A stretch of DNA of 32,385 bases from an uncultured Thermoleophilia bacterium (GCA_903927755.1 CAIYOD010000087.1:1-32385); one strand, 5' to 3'. Shown: positions 23,451 through 31,652, counted from the first letter of the stretch. Made by a program: numbers and translations. Notes: generated by a model from the sequence alone, not told the origin.

Positions 23451-24572
23451 CTACCGCCGGGCGGCGGAAAGGTCCTTGGGCAGCAGTTCGGCGTATGCTT
23501 CGGTGGCGGCGAGCTGCTCCGCGGCGAGCGGCGACGAGCCACGGCGCCGCGCCCGCGTCATCACCTCGGCGACCTTGAGGCCGGCCGCGTTCTGCGCGAT
23601 CACGGCCTGAGGCAGGAGGTCGAAGATGCCGCCGGGGCCGCCGGCCGGCCGGCAGCGCAGGCCGGCGGAGCCGAGCGCCCGCAGGTCGCTCTCGGCGTCC
23701 ACGCCCACCACGGCGAGGTGCGGCGCGGCCGCCGCGAGGCGCGCCGCGTCCGTGGGCGCACCCGGCCCCACCCGGCGTTCGCTCGCGTCGGCCGGGCAGA
23801 GCACCAGGGCGTCCGCCTCCGGCAGGCGTCCGGCGACTCCATCGTCGCCCAGAGCGTCTCCGGCCTTCACGCCGCCGAACAGGCCGATGCGCCCGGCCGA
23901 CTCCGGCGCCGCGACGAGCACCCGCGCGCCCTGTCGGGCCAGCGCCTGCACGATGTAGGCGCCCGACGGGCCGTCACCGGCGACCACGACGGTGGAGCCG
24001 GAGATCTCGATGCCCAGCTCGAGCAGTGCGGCGAGCACGCCCAGCGGCGGGTAGCGGTGCAGGCCGACGGCCTCTTCGTCCAGGGCAGCCACGGCGATGC
24101 CGTGCCTCCGGCAGGTGGCGACGTCCACGTCTCCGCCGCGCCAGTGCGCCGCGCCGCGCATGAGCGTCACGGCGGCGGTCTCGGCGACATTGCGGATGAT
24201 GGATTCGTCGATGGGCCGCACGCCGGGAAGGTCGGTCACCACGTCCACCGTCTCGAGCGGAGCCTGGAGGCGCGTCGAGAGGAGCTTGACCCGCGCGCCG
24301 ACGCGAGCGAGCTCGGCGAAGTACGCCGTCTGCTGCTCGGCCTCCTTGCGCGACGCCGCGACCGAATCGCGTCCGACGGCGTAGACCTCGTCGGCGCCGG
24401 CCAGCGCAGCCAGCGTCGGCGTGATGCGCCGGTACCCGACGGACGCCTCGGTGAGCACGCGCAGTCCCTTGAGATCGAGGCGCGTGCTCTCGATCGCCCG
24501 GCGCAGGAGGCGCACGATCTGCAGGCCGGGGAAGCGGTCGTCGCAGGCGAAGCTGTCGAGGTCGGCGGACAT
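23451..24572 (-). CDS. Rossmann-fold NAD(P)-binding-like protein of unknown function
   Basis: 373 residues not assigned to a named family. The central part has a dinucleotide-binding pattern, STVVVAGDGPSGAYIVQALA, with GDGPSG at 199-204. Residues 39-110 look like a second alpha/beta domain (GLRVLTEASVGYRRITPTLAAL). The segment from 117 to 170 (VRPIDESIIRNVAETAAVTL, then GDVDVATCRRHGIAVAALDE) recalls the two-domain layout of D-2-hydroxyacid-dehydrogenase-like enzymes, but their catalytic Arg/Glu/His set was not found. It lies upstream of the flippase with a 170-nt gap and the same direction, so a sugar-nucleotide or envelope role is possible. The start is the ATG at 24572, with AGGA 8 nt upstream that overlaps a TAGGAT -10-like box. 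Confidence 0.7.
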   Translation of the reverse strand: MSADLDSFACDDRFPGLQIVRLLRRAIESTRLDLKGLRVLTEASVGYRRITPTLAALAGADEVYAVGRDSVAASRKEAEQQTAYFAELARVGARVKLLSTRLQAPLETVDVVTDLPGVRPIDESIIRNVAETAAVTLMRGAAHWRGGDVDVATCRRHGIAVAALDEEAVGLHRYPPLGVLAALLELGIEISGSTVVVAGDGPSGAYIVQALARQGARVLVAAPESAGRIGLFGGVKAGDALGDDGVAGRLPEADALVLCPADASERRVGPGAPTDAARLAAAAPHLAVVGVDAESDLRALGSAGLRCRPAGGPGGIFDLLPQAVIAQNAAGLKVAEVMTRARRRGSSPLAAEQLAATEAYAELLPKDLSAARR

Positions 24573-24579
24573 GCCTCAT

Positions 24580-24585
24580 ATCCTA
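24580..24585 (-). promoter_or_regulatory. Candidate -10 (TAGGAT) close to the Rossmann-protein ATG
   Basis: AGG-TAGGAT on the minus strand ends 7 nt before the ATG, so a leaderless start is possible. The same AGGA could instead serve as a ribosome site if transcription begins farther upstream. Confidence 0.35.
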
Positions 24586-24730
24586 CCTGCTGCGCCCGGC
24601 GCCGGGACCCGGGGTCTGGCGGCGGCGGCCGGCCGGTCCGTGCGAACCGGCTCGCGCCCGCGGCCGTCTCCCTGGTGGGCGCCACCCGGGACGGCGTCCG
24701 TGCCGGGTCGGCGCCCGGCGCCGGCCCGGC

Positions 24731-24736
24731 TATACT
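24731..24736 (+). promoter_or_regulatory. Candidate -10 (TATACT) of the lysozyme-like gene
   Basis: TATACT lies in the 197-nt divergent region, 34 nt before the GTG at 24770. AGGAG at 24758-24762 is the ribosome site. No clear -35 was found. The rest of this gap shows nothing else I can name. Confidence 0.45.
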
Positions 24737-24769
24737 TGGTCTTCGTGCCGGCCGGGTAGGAGAGCCTCA

Positions 24770-25747
24770 GTGAGGGAGCGGGTCCACAGCAAGCCAGTCA
24801 ACTTCGCCCTTACGGCGGCTTTCGTCGTGCTGATCGCCGCCGCCCTGGCCGGCGCTTTCGCGCCGGCGGCCGCGGCGGCGCCCGACGCGGCCCAGCTCGA
24901 CGCCTTTCTCACCCAGCGCGACTCTCCCATGACCGGCTCCGGAGCCACGTTCATCGCCGAGGGCCAGCTCTACGGGGTCGACCCGGTCTTTCTCGTCGCC
25001 ATCGCCGGCGCCGAGACGAGCTTCGGCCAGCTCCTCTACTCCCAGAACGGTGACCAGTGTACGTACAACGCGTTCAACTGGTTCTACGGTCCCACCTGGC
25101 CGACCAGCGACTTCACCTCGTGGGACGCGGGCATCGCTCGCGTCGCCGAAGGATTGGGTGGCCCGCTGTATCACGGCGCCGGTCTCTACTCGGTCGACGC
25201 CATCGCTCCCAAGTACTGCCCCGACGGGACCGAGCAGTGGGTCGCCAACGTCAAGGCGTTCATGATCGAGCTGGGCGGCAACCCGGACGACACGCGCGTC
25301 GCCGCGACCGGCTCGGCGCCCAGTCCGAGTCCCACGCCGCCGTCTTCGGAGGCCGGGCTGGTCGCGCTCAGCGGCTCCGTCAAGCTCGACGACGGCGACC
25401 GCGAGGTCGGCCAGCGCATCTACGCCTGGTTCACGCTGACCAACACAGGCGGCCAGACGCTCGACCTCGAGGGCATCCGCATGGCCATCCGCGGCCCTGG
25501 CCGGGTCGTCCGCGACCTGGTCTCCGACGCTCCGCTCACCCTCGCCGCCGGCCAGTCCATCGAGGTGTCGTCGTCGTGGCCGCTCGACCTGGCAGGCCGC
25601 TGGCACGGCTGGATCGAGGTCGCGCGTGACGGCAAGGCGAGCCTCGTAGGCGACGAGCAGGCGTTCGGCTTCTGGGTCAGGCTGCCCAGGGACCTCGAGC
25701 TGCGCCGCTGGGAGCAGCGGGACTCCACGCTCAACCAGGCGCTCTAG
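24770..25747 (+). CDS. Secreted lysozyme-like protein with C-terminal Ig-like domain
   Basis: 325 residues from a GTG with AGGAG 7 nt upstream. There is a signal peptide (1-37, Ala-rich core, likely cut at AAA-AP). Residues 40-170 match a lysozyme-like fold: YGVDPVFLVAIAGAETSFGQ with presumed catalytic E82, then CTYNAFNWFYGP and a Trp-rich stretch, as in glucosaminidase/transglycosylase domains that cut peptidoglycan or related glycans. A Ser/Pro/Thr linker (about 178-192) leads to a beta-rich C-terminal domain (YAWFTLTNTGGQTLDLEGIR) like the CARDB/NEW3 group. It is the only plus-strand gene between the cluster and the acyltransferase operon, convergent with the GT-C gene. Its role in wall remodelling near the glycan machinery is inferred. 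Confidence 0.8.
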   Translation: MRERVHSKPVNFALTAAFVVLIAAALAGAFAPAAAAAPDAAQLDAFLTQRDSPMTGSGATFIAEGQLYGVDPVFLVAIAGAETSFGQLLYSQNGDQCTYNAFNWFYGPTWPTSDFTSWDAGIARVAEGLGGPLYHGAGLYSVDAIAPKYCPDGTEQWVANVKAFMIELGGNPDDTRVAATGSAPSPSPTPPSSEAGLVALSGSVKLDDGDREVGQRIYAWFTLTNTGGQTLDLEGIRMAIRGPGRVVRDLVSDAPLTLAAGQSIEVSSSWPLDLAGRWHGWIEVARDGKASLVGDEQAFGFWVRLPRDLELRRWEQRDSTLNQAL

Positions 25748-25766
25748 CTAGCCGGCTGCGCGGGCC

Positions 25767-25782
25767 TCGGGCTCCGGCCCGA
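25767..25782. terminator. Possible bidirectional hairpin between convergent genes
   Basis: TCGGGC-TCCG-GCCCGA is a 6-bp stem with a 4-nt loop in the 58-nt gap between the lysozyme-like gene and the GT-C gene. It has no T tract. Position makes terminator function plausible for both strands. Confidence 0.35.
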
Positions 25783-25805
25783 CCCGGAGGCGGCCGCCGG
25801 CTCCG

Positions 25806-27434
25806 CTACTCAGCCGTCTTCGGCGTGATCGCGTAGATGTCGACCAACCCGTTCGTCCCTACCCGCGTCACCGCGTGCGTGCGCCGCAGGTCGGCGAGGA
25901 TGCGGTTGCGGCGCCGCCGCAGGCCGCCGGTGCGCAGGATGCTCACGTAGTACGCCTCGTCGCCGAGCTCCGCGTTGCGCCAGGCGTCCTTGTCGGCGAG
26001 CAGTTCTTCCTGGGTGCCGGCGAACACCGGCGTGTCGGCCGGCACCGACCAGAGGAAGCGCGGCAGTTCGCCGACGCCGACATGGTCCATGATCACGGCG
26101 TCGGCGCCTGCGAGTCTCCCCAGCGGCAGGCGGTCGGCGCCGCCGTAGAGCAGCGGCGTCACGATGGTAGCGGGGACGAGCACCAGCAGGCAGAAGGCCG
26201 CGGTGAGCGCATAGCGGAGCCGCGGCCAGATCCCGAAGAACAGCAACGGCGCGAACGCCAGGAACGGCCACGCCATGGCCAGGTACCGCGCGGTTATGCG
26301 AGGCGGCATGCTGAGGAACAGCAGGTTCTGGAGGATGATCCCGCCGGCCGTCACGAACGCGAAGAAGAAGATCGTCCACCATCCCGGCCGAGCCGTTCGC
26401 ATGCGGCGCACGAGGATGCGGCGCGTGCGCGGCACCAGGAGCAGCACCACGACGACGGCGATCGCCGCCCCTATGGCGATGCTGGGCACGGCGACGAACC
26501 GGCCGAGGGTCTGGGAGATGGCCGCGAGCTTCTCGAACAGCACACGCACCGAGAAGCCATCGAGCTTGGAGCGCTCGCGCCCGAAGGCGCCCGACCAACC
26601 AGGTGCGAGCACGGCCGCGACGAGCACGCCGGCCGCCAGGCCGAGCAGCGGCGGCCACCAGGCGCGTCGCCGGCCGTCCCGGCGCGACAGGAGGACTCCG
26701 GCGAGGCCGTAGAGGACGCCGCCGGCGACCAGCAGCACCGCTTGATAGTGCGTGAGCAGCGCGGCCGCGGTGGCGGCGGCCACCCACAGGACGGCGAGCC
26801 AAGGGCGCAGGCTCCGCGCGCCCCCGGGCCGTTCGGGTGGCGCCTCGCAGGCCTTCGCCAGGCCCCACACGACCAGGATCGTCGTCAGCGCGACCAGGTC
26901 GTACTGGCGCGTGATCGCCGAGATGCTGACCACGGCAGGGCTCACCGCCCAGACCAGCGCGGCCAGCGCGCCCTCGAGCCACTCGAAGCCGAGGCCGCGG
27001 GCGAAGCCGACGATCGCAAGGATGGCGAGCGCCGCGAAGACCAGGTTGAGCGCTCGCCCCGTCCACACGTGCTCTCCGGTGAGCATCAGCCAGCCGTGCA
27101 GCAGGCCGAAGTAGAGCGGCGGGTGCACGTCGTGGGCGGCGAGGTCGGGAGCTATCCTGCTCACGCCGCTGAGCCCGTCAGACTGCCAGAAGTGCTGCCA
27201 CTCGCTTGCCGGCACCCAGCGGCCGGTGAGGCTGGTGGTCGAGTCGCCGTCCATCGCTGCCAGGAACGGGCCGAGCCGGCCGGCGGCGCTGGCGTACGAC
27301 CACGCCTCGTCGTGCTGGATGTTGGGATTCGCCCGCTGGGCGTGGATGCGCAGGCCGGTGCCGGCGACCAGCGCTATCGCGAGCACCGCGAGCGCGATGA
27401 GGTTCAGCCGGCGGGAATGGATGCGGCCCACCAC
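25806..27434 (-). CDS. GT-C fold membrane glycosyltransferase (GT39/ArnT-like)
   Basis: 542 residues with about 11-13 membrane helices. The first extracytoplasmic loop carries NIQHDEAWSY (D42, E43), the acidic motif where GT-C enzymes bind the polyprenyl-phosphate sugar. HPPLYFGLLH (104-113) and SAITRQYDL are also typical. It should transfer a sugar from a lipid-phosphate donor on the outer face, onto a glycan or protein. It follows the MBOAT gene by 6 nt with AGGAGG overlapping the gap. That site is 2 nt from the first GTG (27434) and 5 nt from a second in-frame GTG (27431), so the latter may be the true start. The C-terminal 100 residues are soluble. Acceptor and sugar are unknown. Confidence 0.83.
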   Translation of the reverse strand: MVGRIHSRRLNLIALAVLAIALVAGTGLRIHAQRANPNIQHDEAWSYASAAGRLGPFLAAMDGDSTTSLTGRWVPASEWQHFWQSDGLSGVSRIAPDLAAHDVHPPLYFGLLHGWLMLTGEHVWTGRALNLVFAALAILAIVGFARGLGFEWLEGALAALVWAVSPAVVSISAITRQYDLVALTTILVVWGLAKACEAPPERPGGARSLRPWLAVLWVAAATAAALLTHYQAVLLVAGGVLYGLAGVLLSRRDGRRRAWWPPLLGLAAGVLVAAVLAPGWSGAFGRERSKLDGFSVRVLFEKLAAISQTLGRFVAVPSIAIGAAIAVVVVLLLVPRTRRILVRRMRTARPGWWTIFFFAFVTAGGIILQNLLFLSMPPRITARYLAMAWPFLAFAPLLFFGIWPRLRYALTAAFCLLVLVPATIVTPLLYGGADRLPLGRLAGADAVIMDHVGVGELPRFLWSVPADTPVFAGTQEELLADKDAWRNAELGDEAYYVSILRTGGLRRRRNRILADLRRTHAVTRVGTNGLVDIYAITPKTAE

Positions 27435-27440
27435 AGCCTC

Positions 27441-28850
27441 CTAGAACTGGACGTAGAGGAAGGGGCTGGGCTTGCTCAGGGCCAGCAGCGATGCCGCGAG
27501 GACGATCCCGAGCAGTAGAGCGTAGCGGAGCTTCGGGCGGGGCGTGATCTCCCAAGTGTTGGGCAGCAGGTTCACCCAGAGAAGGCCGCCGACGATGAAC
27601 GCGGCGAGGAGCGGCGCGACGCGCAGGATGCCCTCGCCGCTCACGCCTCGGAGGCCGGCCATCGCCGCGAGGACGTCGGCCGCGGCGCGCATGGACGAGG
27701 CGCGGAAGAACACCCAGGCGACGGTTGCGGCGATGAAGGTGAGGATGCGGTTGAGCCAGACCCACTTCGGCGTGAGCCCGTACTTCTTTGCCACAACGTG
27801 CACCGACTGGTACGTGCCCCACAGGAGGCCCCAGAAGACGAAGGTCCACGCCGGCCCGTGCCACAGCCCGCCGAGCAGGAACGTGATCAGCAGGTTGCGG
27901 ACGGTGAGGAGCGTCGTGCCGCGCGAGCCGCCCAGCGGGATGAACAGGTAGTCGCGCAGCCAGCCGGAGAGGGTCATGTGCCAGCGGCGCCAGAAGTCCG
28001 AGGGGTTGACCGCCTTGTAGGGCGAGTCGAAGTTCTGCGGGAACCGGAGGCCGATCATGATGGCGACGCCGACGGCCATGTCGCTGTAGCCCGAGAAGTC
28101 GAAGTACAGCTGCAGCGTGTAGCCCAGCGCCGCCGCCCAGCCCGACAGGAGCCCGAGGTGGGCGTGGTGTGAGAACAGCTCGTTCACGTAGGGCGCCATC
28201 ATGTCGGCGACGAGCATCTTCTTGGCGAAGCCCATGACGAGGAAGAAGAGGCCGGTGCCGATGAGCGCCCAGCGGAAGCGCTGCTGCGCACGCTCGAGCT
28301 GCACGCCGACGTGGCCATAGCGGATGATCGGACCGGCGAGGATGTACGGGAAGAGCGTGACCCAGGCCAGGTAGTGGATCACGCTCTTCGCGGGCTTGAT
28401 CGTGCCGCGGTAGACGTCCACCGCGTACGAGATGCCGGCGAAGGTGTAGAAGCTGATGCCGATCGGCAGCAGGAGCTTGAGCGCCGGCAGCGGCTCGCCG
28501 GCGCCGATGAGCCGGAAGACGCCGTCGAGCGAGTCCACGAAGAAGCCGCGGTACTTGAAGTAGCCGAGGAACGCGAGGTTGATCGCGACGGCCGCCGTCA
28601 GGAGCAGCTTGCGGCGCCGGCCGGCGCCCCCCCCCGCGGCCTCGCTCTTCGCGAGGTAGTGGCCGGCGGTCCAGTCGACGAGCGTGGTCGCCAGCAGCAG
28701 CGGCACGTAGCGCCAGTCCCACAGCCCATAGAAGAGCAGCGACGCGGCGATGAGGAACAGCAGCCGCGGGTAGCCCCGCGGGATCACCCAATAGAGGACG
28801 ACGACGACCGGCAGGAAGATCAGGAGGAACGTGTAGCTGTTGAGGAGCAC
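27441..28850 (-). CDS. MBOAT O-acyltransferase (AlgI/DltB-like)
   Basis: 469 residues, GTG start, the usual AlgI length. Signatures are LPIGISFYTFAGISYAVDVYRG, LYFDFSGYSDMA (248-259), FWRRWHMTLSGWLRDY (286-301, H291), IPLGGSR and GLWHG (328-332) with the catalytic histidine H331. These multi-pass proteins move acyl groups, usually acetyl, from the cytoplasm to an exported polysaccharide, and normally work with an SGNH-type partner. That partner is encoded 10 nt upstream in the same direction. A run of nine G in the coding strand (28627-28635, codons about 72-75) is in frame here but slippage-prone. Confidence 0.93.
   Translation of the reverse strand: MLLNSYTFLLIFLPVVVVLYWVIPRGYPRLLFLIAASLLFYGLWDWRYVPLLLATTLVDWTAGHYLAKSEAAGGGAGRRRKLLLTAAVAINLAFLGYFKYRGFFVDSLDGVFRLIGAGEPLPALKLLLPIGISFYTFAGISYAVDVYRGTIKPAKSVIHYLAWVTLFPYILAGPIIRYGHVGVQLERAQQRFRWALIGTGLFFLVMGFAKKMLVADMMAPYVNELFSHHAHLGLLSGWAAALGYTLQLYFDFSGYSDMAVGVAIMIGLRFPQNFDSPYKAVNPSDFWRRWHMTLSGWLRDYLFIPLGGSRGTTLLTVRNLLITFLLGGLWHGPAWTFVFWGLLWGTYQSVHVVAKKYGLTPKWVWLNRILTFIAATVAWVFFRASSMRAAADVLAAMAGLRGVSGEGILRVAPLLAAFIVGGLLWVNLLPNTWEITPRPKLRYALLLGIVLAASLLALSKPSPFLYVQF
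28627..28635 (-). repeat. Homopolymer tract of nine G (coding strand) inside the MBOAT gene
   Basis: Nine C on the plus strand, encoding part of AAGGGAG in a cytoplasmic loop after the second helix region. A one-base change would truncate the enzyme early. It could be a phase-variation tract or simply a GC-rich accident. Confidence 0.6.
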
Positions 28851-28860
28851 GCCGCCGGGC

Positions 28861-30108
28861 CTACTGCTCGCCCGCCGGCGGCTGCGAGGGCGGCCAGCCG
28901 CCCGTCTGCTCGAGGATGTAGTCGATGGCCGGCCGCGTGTTGACCGTGGTCAGGTGCACGCCGTCGTACCACTCCTTCTTGTCGAAGTCGAAGACCGTGG
29001 GGTCGGTCATGTCGAGGAACACGAAGTCGTACTCGTCCTGCACCGACTCGAGGTAGGCGACCACTTCCTCATGCCGCTTGGTCCACCCCAGCGGCGCGAG
29101 GATCTTGCGGAGCTTGGGGTTGACCGGAGTGAGCACGATGACCGGCGTCTGTCCCTGCTCGTTCATGAAGGCGAGCGTCTTCTCGAAGTACTCCTGCGCC
29201 GTCGGATCAAGCCCCTTGTACACGTTCTTGTGCAGGGCGCTGTACCGCTCGATGGAGTTGGGCCAGCGGCGCTTCCACTCTTTCTCGCTCCACTTGCGCG
29301 GCTTGAGCACGCCGTCGGCCAGGATCTGCTTGCGGTACTTGCTCTGGCTGCTCTTGGCCTCCTCGCGATAGAGGAGCAGGCGCGTCGAGTCCCAGGCGGT
29401 GTCGAGGGAGAACAGCGTGGAGCGGTTCTCCCACAGGGCGCGGGCGAACTCGCGCGGGCCCTTGCCGATGGACGCCTGGCCCACGTACTTGGCCATGCGC
29501 GGCTCGTTGGCGGTGCGGGCGCCGACCTCGAACGGCACGAACGACTCGACGTCGAGCAGCCACAGATAGGCGGGATCGGCGTCCGGCCAGGTGTCGTGGA
29601 TGAACTGCGACATCGCCCAGGCGTCGGCGGTGCCGCCGATGCCGTTGACGCCGGCGTTGAAGGCGCTGAGACCCGTCTTCTCCTCGAGGTAGGAAGGCTC
29701 GTAGCGCATCGAACGCGAGCTGCCGAGGATGACGAGCTCGGGACCCTTCTTGAGCTGCTCGATCCTGTCGGCCTTGACGGTGCGGTCGGAGGTCGTGACC
29801 GTGGGGAAGTAGTGGGTGCCCACGGAGCCGTAGGGATCGGCGATGACGTTGAGCGCGAGCACGGCGCCCATGACGACGACGGTCACCAGCACCAGCACGA
29901 GGACGAAGAAGAACGCCCGCCGGCCCCTGGCCTGGTCCATCTCCGGCGGGTCGGGGATGACGCGTTGCTTGAGCTTGCCGGGCGTCGGCGCGGCCGTCTC
30001 GATCGCCGGCGCCTCGGCGGAGCCGGCCGGGTAGCCGGGCTCGCCGGGGAAGGGCGTCTTGCGGGAGTCGTCCGGGAGCGTCGGCGTAGGGTCGTCGGGT
30101 GGTGTCAT
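28861..30108 (-). CDS. SGNH/AlgX-like membrane-anchored acyltransferase partner
   Basis: 415 residues. A disordered Pro/Asp-rich cytoplasmic N-terminus (1-62) is followed by one strong membrane helix (about 65-90) and an extracytoplasmic SGNH-like domain. The nucleophile block is LVILGSSRSMRYEP (GSSR 129-132) and the C-terminal Asp-His pair is YDGVHL (D382, H385). NAGVNGIGGTADAW supplies a Gly/Asn element. This is the pattern of DltD/AlgJ/AlgX/PatB-type proteins that finish acyl transfer for an MBOAT partner, here encoded just downstream. The likely process is O-acetylation of a surface glycan. ATG at 30108 with a weak ribosome site. A TGG-TATCCT box lies about 50 nt upstream and may start the three-gene unit. 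Confidence 0.85.
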   Translation of the reverse strand: MTPPDDPTPTLPDDSRKTPFPGEPGYPAGSAEAPAIETAAPTPGKLKQRVIPDPPEMDQARGRRAFFFVLVLVLVTVVVMGAVLALNVIADPYGSVGTHYFPTVTTSDRTVKADRIEQLKKGPELVILGSSRSMRYEPSYLEEKTGLSAFNAGVNGIGGTADAWAMSQFIHDTWPDADPAYLWLLDVESFVPFEVGARTANEPRMAKYVGQASIGKGPREFARALWENRSTLFSLDTAWDSTRLLLYREEAKSSQSKYRKQILADGVLKPRKWSEKEWKRRWPNSIERYSALHKNVYKGLDPTAQEYFEKTLAFMNEQGQTPVIVLTPVNPKLRKILAPLGWTKRHEEVVAYLESVQDEYDFVFLDMTDPTVFDFDKKEWYDGVHLTTVNTRPAIDYILEQTGGWPPSQPPAGEQ

Positions 30109-30154
30109 GGCCTCTGTGAGCAGCGAAAACGGTGAGCAGTCGGCACGGGGCCGA

Positions 30155-30163
30155 AGGATACCA
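30155..30163 (-). promoter_or_regulatory. Candidate extended -10 promoter of the SGNH-MBOAT-GT unit
   Basis: TGG-TATCCT on the minus strand, about 47 nt upstream of the ATG at 30108, in the 100-nt gap after the phosphatase gene. Confidence 0.4.
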
Positions 30164-30208
30164 CAGGGACGCTCAGCGGCCCTCCCGCGTTCGCCGCTCC
30201 GCGACGGC

Positions 30209-30808
30209 TCAGGCCCCCGCGCCGAGGTGGGCGTCGATGCGCCGGGCGAGGGCGTCGGTCTCGATCTCGTCCACGCCTCCGTTCACCGTCTCGGTGGTGT
30301 GGAACGCCTCGATGCCGACGCCTTGGAGGAAGCAGCGCGTGAGGCGGATGCTGCCGCCGTGCGTCACGAGCAGCGCCGCGCGACCGTCGAGCGCGCAGTC
30401 GCGCAGGCCGGCGAGCACGCGGCGCTGCTGCGCCAGGAGGCTCTCTCCGCCCGGAAAGCGGAAGGCCTCCGGATGCTCGCGATACTGCCGCCACGCCTCG
30501 GACTCCTCGCGCATGATCGAGATGAAGCGGCGCGTCTCCCACTCGCCGCGGTGGCTCTCCGCGAGGCGCGGGTCCACGATGAGGGGCAGCTTGCCGCCGA
30601 GTCCTTCGCGAAGCAGCTCGGCGGTCTCGCGGGCGCGAACGAGGTGGCTGGTGACGATGAGCTCGACGCCGCGCCCCTCGAGCGCGCGACCAAGGTCGCG
30701 CGCCTGGGCGCGGCCCACTTCGTTGAGCTCCACCTCGGCCCAGCCCTGGCAGCGCGCCGGCTCGCGGTTCCAGTCGGTCTGGCAGTGACGGACGAGGAGA
30801 AGCGTCAT
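30209..30808 (-). CDS. Histidine phosphatase superfamily protein (phosphoglycerate mutase-like)
   Basis: 199 residues, a single-domain histidine phosphatase. The phospho-histidine motif is LVRHCQTDWN (H8), with Cys where RHG normally has Gly. R58-x-R60 in HLVRARETAE, the acid E84 in LAESHRGEWE, PGGES (119-123) and VTHGGSIR (H150) complete the site. Family members dephosphorylate small phospho-acids, sugars or cobalamin precursors. Its position 43 nt after the phosphosulfolactate synthase gene, same strand, suggests it could remove the phosphate from phosphosulfolactate in place of ComB, which is a different family (inference). The start ATG at 30808 has no good ribosome site, so it may rely on read-through from upstream. 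Confidence 0.85.
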   Translation of the reverse strand: MTLLLVRHCQTDWNREPARCQGWAEVELNEVGRAQARDLGRALEGRGVELIVTSHLVRARETAELLREGLGGKLPLIVDPRLAESHRGEWETRRFISIMREESEAWRQYREHPEAFRFPGGESLLAQQRRVLAGLRDCALDGRAALLVTHGGSIRLTRCFLQGVGIEAFHTTETVNGGVDEIETDALARRIDAHLGAGA

Positions 30809-30851
30809 GAGCGGATGCCGCTGATAGGCCGAACGCGTCCCGGTGCGGCGC

Positions 30852-31604
30852 TCAGTGGAAGTGCAGCAGCGTGTCGCCGCGCACGCCCACGCGCAGGGTC
30901 TCGACCGAGATGACTTCCTCGGGCGGGATGTTGCCGAGGTTCACGTTGGCGCCGAACTGCTTGATGAACCAGGCCTGCTGTTTCTTGATCGGCGCCTCGA
31001 AGAGGATCTGCGACGTGTCGAACGCGGTGCGGATCTCCTCCAGCAGACCGTCCTTGACGTCGCCGGTCGGGCGGTAGATGCCCACGGTGCCCGACTCGCG
31101 ACCCTCGGTGATGACCTTCCAGGCGCCGGCCTCGAGCTCGCGCTTGATGCTGTCGACCCACTTGGTCGGGGTGATCACGACCGCTTCGTCCTTGCTGCCG
31201 ACCTCGCTCAGGACCTTGAACTCCTTGGCGAAGCGGCGGAGGAGGGCCAGCTTGTCGACCTCCTCCATGTCGATCGTGCCGTCGGAGATCTCGATGCAGG
31301 TCATCTCGCAGTCGCGCACGAGTGCGATGTATTCCTCGACCTTGTTCTGGAGCAGGCAGACCTCGAAGAACGTGCCGCCGAAGCAGACGGGGATGCCGAA
31401 GCTCTGGTAGAGCGCGATCTTCTCCTTGACGTTCGGCGTGACCACGGCGGTGCCCCAGCCGAGCTTGACGATGTCCACGTAGTCGCCGGCCACCTCGACG
31501 AACTGGCGCACCTGTTCGAGGCTCAGCCCCTTGTCGAGCACGTGCGTGAGCCCGCTCTCGCGCGGCTTGGTGGTGCGCTCGGGGAGCGTCAGGAACTCGA
31601 ACAT
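30852..31604 (-). CDS. comA: Phosphosulfolactate synthase (ComA family)
   Basis: 250 residues, full family length. It should add sulfite to phosphoenolpyruvate, giving (2R)-phospho-3-sulfolactate. Motifs through the TIM barrel are TTKPRESGLTHVLDKGL (11-27), DYVDIVKLGWGTA (41-53), CFGGTFFE (74-81), CIEISDGTI (103-111), LSEVGSKDE (132-140), VITEGRESGTVGIY (164-177), FEAPIKKQQAWFI (202-214) and NVNLGNI (220-226). In methanogens this opens coenzyme M synthesis, and in some Bacillus a homologue makes spore sulfolactate (family knowledge). Here it stands beside a phosphatase and a TSUP permease, so a bacterial sulfolactate route is likelier than coenzyme M. GGGAGGAT at 31611-31618 supports the ATG. 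Confidence 0.92.
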   Translation of the reverse strand: MFEFLTLPERTTKPRESGLTHVLDKGLSLEQVRQFVEVAGDYVDIVKLGWGTAVVTPNVKEKIALYQSFGIPVCFGGTFFEVCLLQNKVEEYIALVRDCEMTCIEISDGTIDMEEVDKLALLRRFAKEFKVLSEVGSKDEAVVITPTKWVDSIKRELEAGAWKVITEGRESGTVGIYRPTGDVKDGLLEEIRTAFDTSQILFEAPIKKQQAWFIKQFGANVNLGNIPPEEVISVETLRVGVRGDTLLHFH

Positions 31605-31652
31605 CGGTCAATCCTCCCGTGGTCAGCCGCGGGGCGTCGCGGCGCTCGGTAG

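Noticed and set aside
20312-23542. Apparent fusion of the GT4 enzyme to a 650-residue N-terminal part
   Set aside because: The extra part is the flippase gene read in another phase. The GT starts at its own ATG (21574) within an ATGA overlap.
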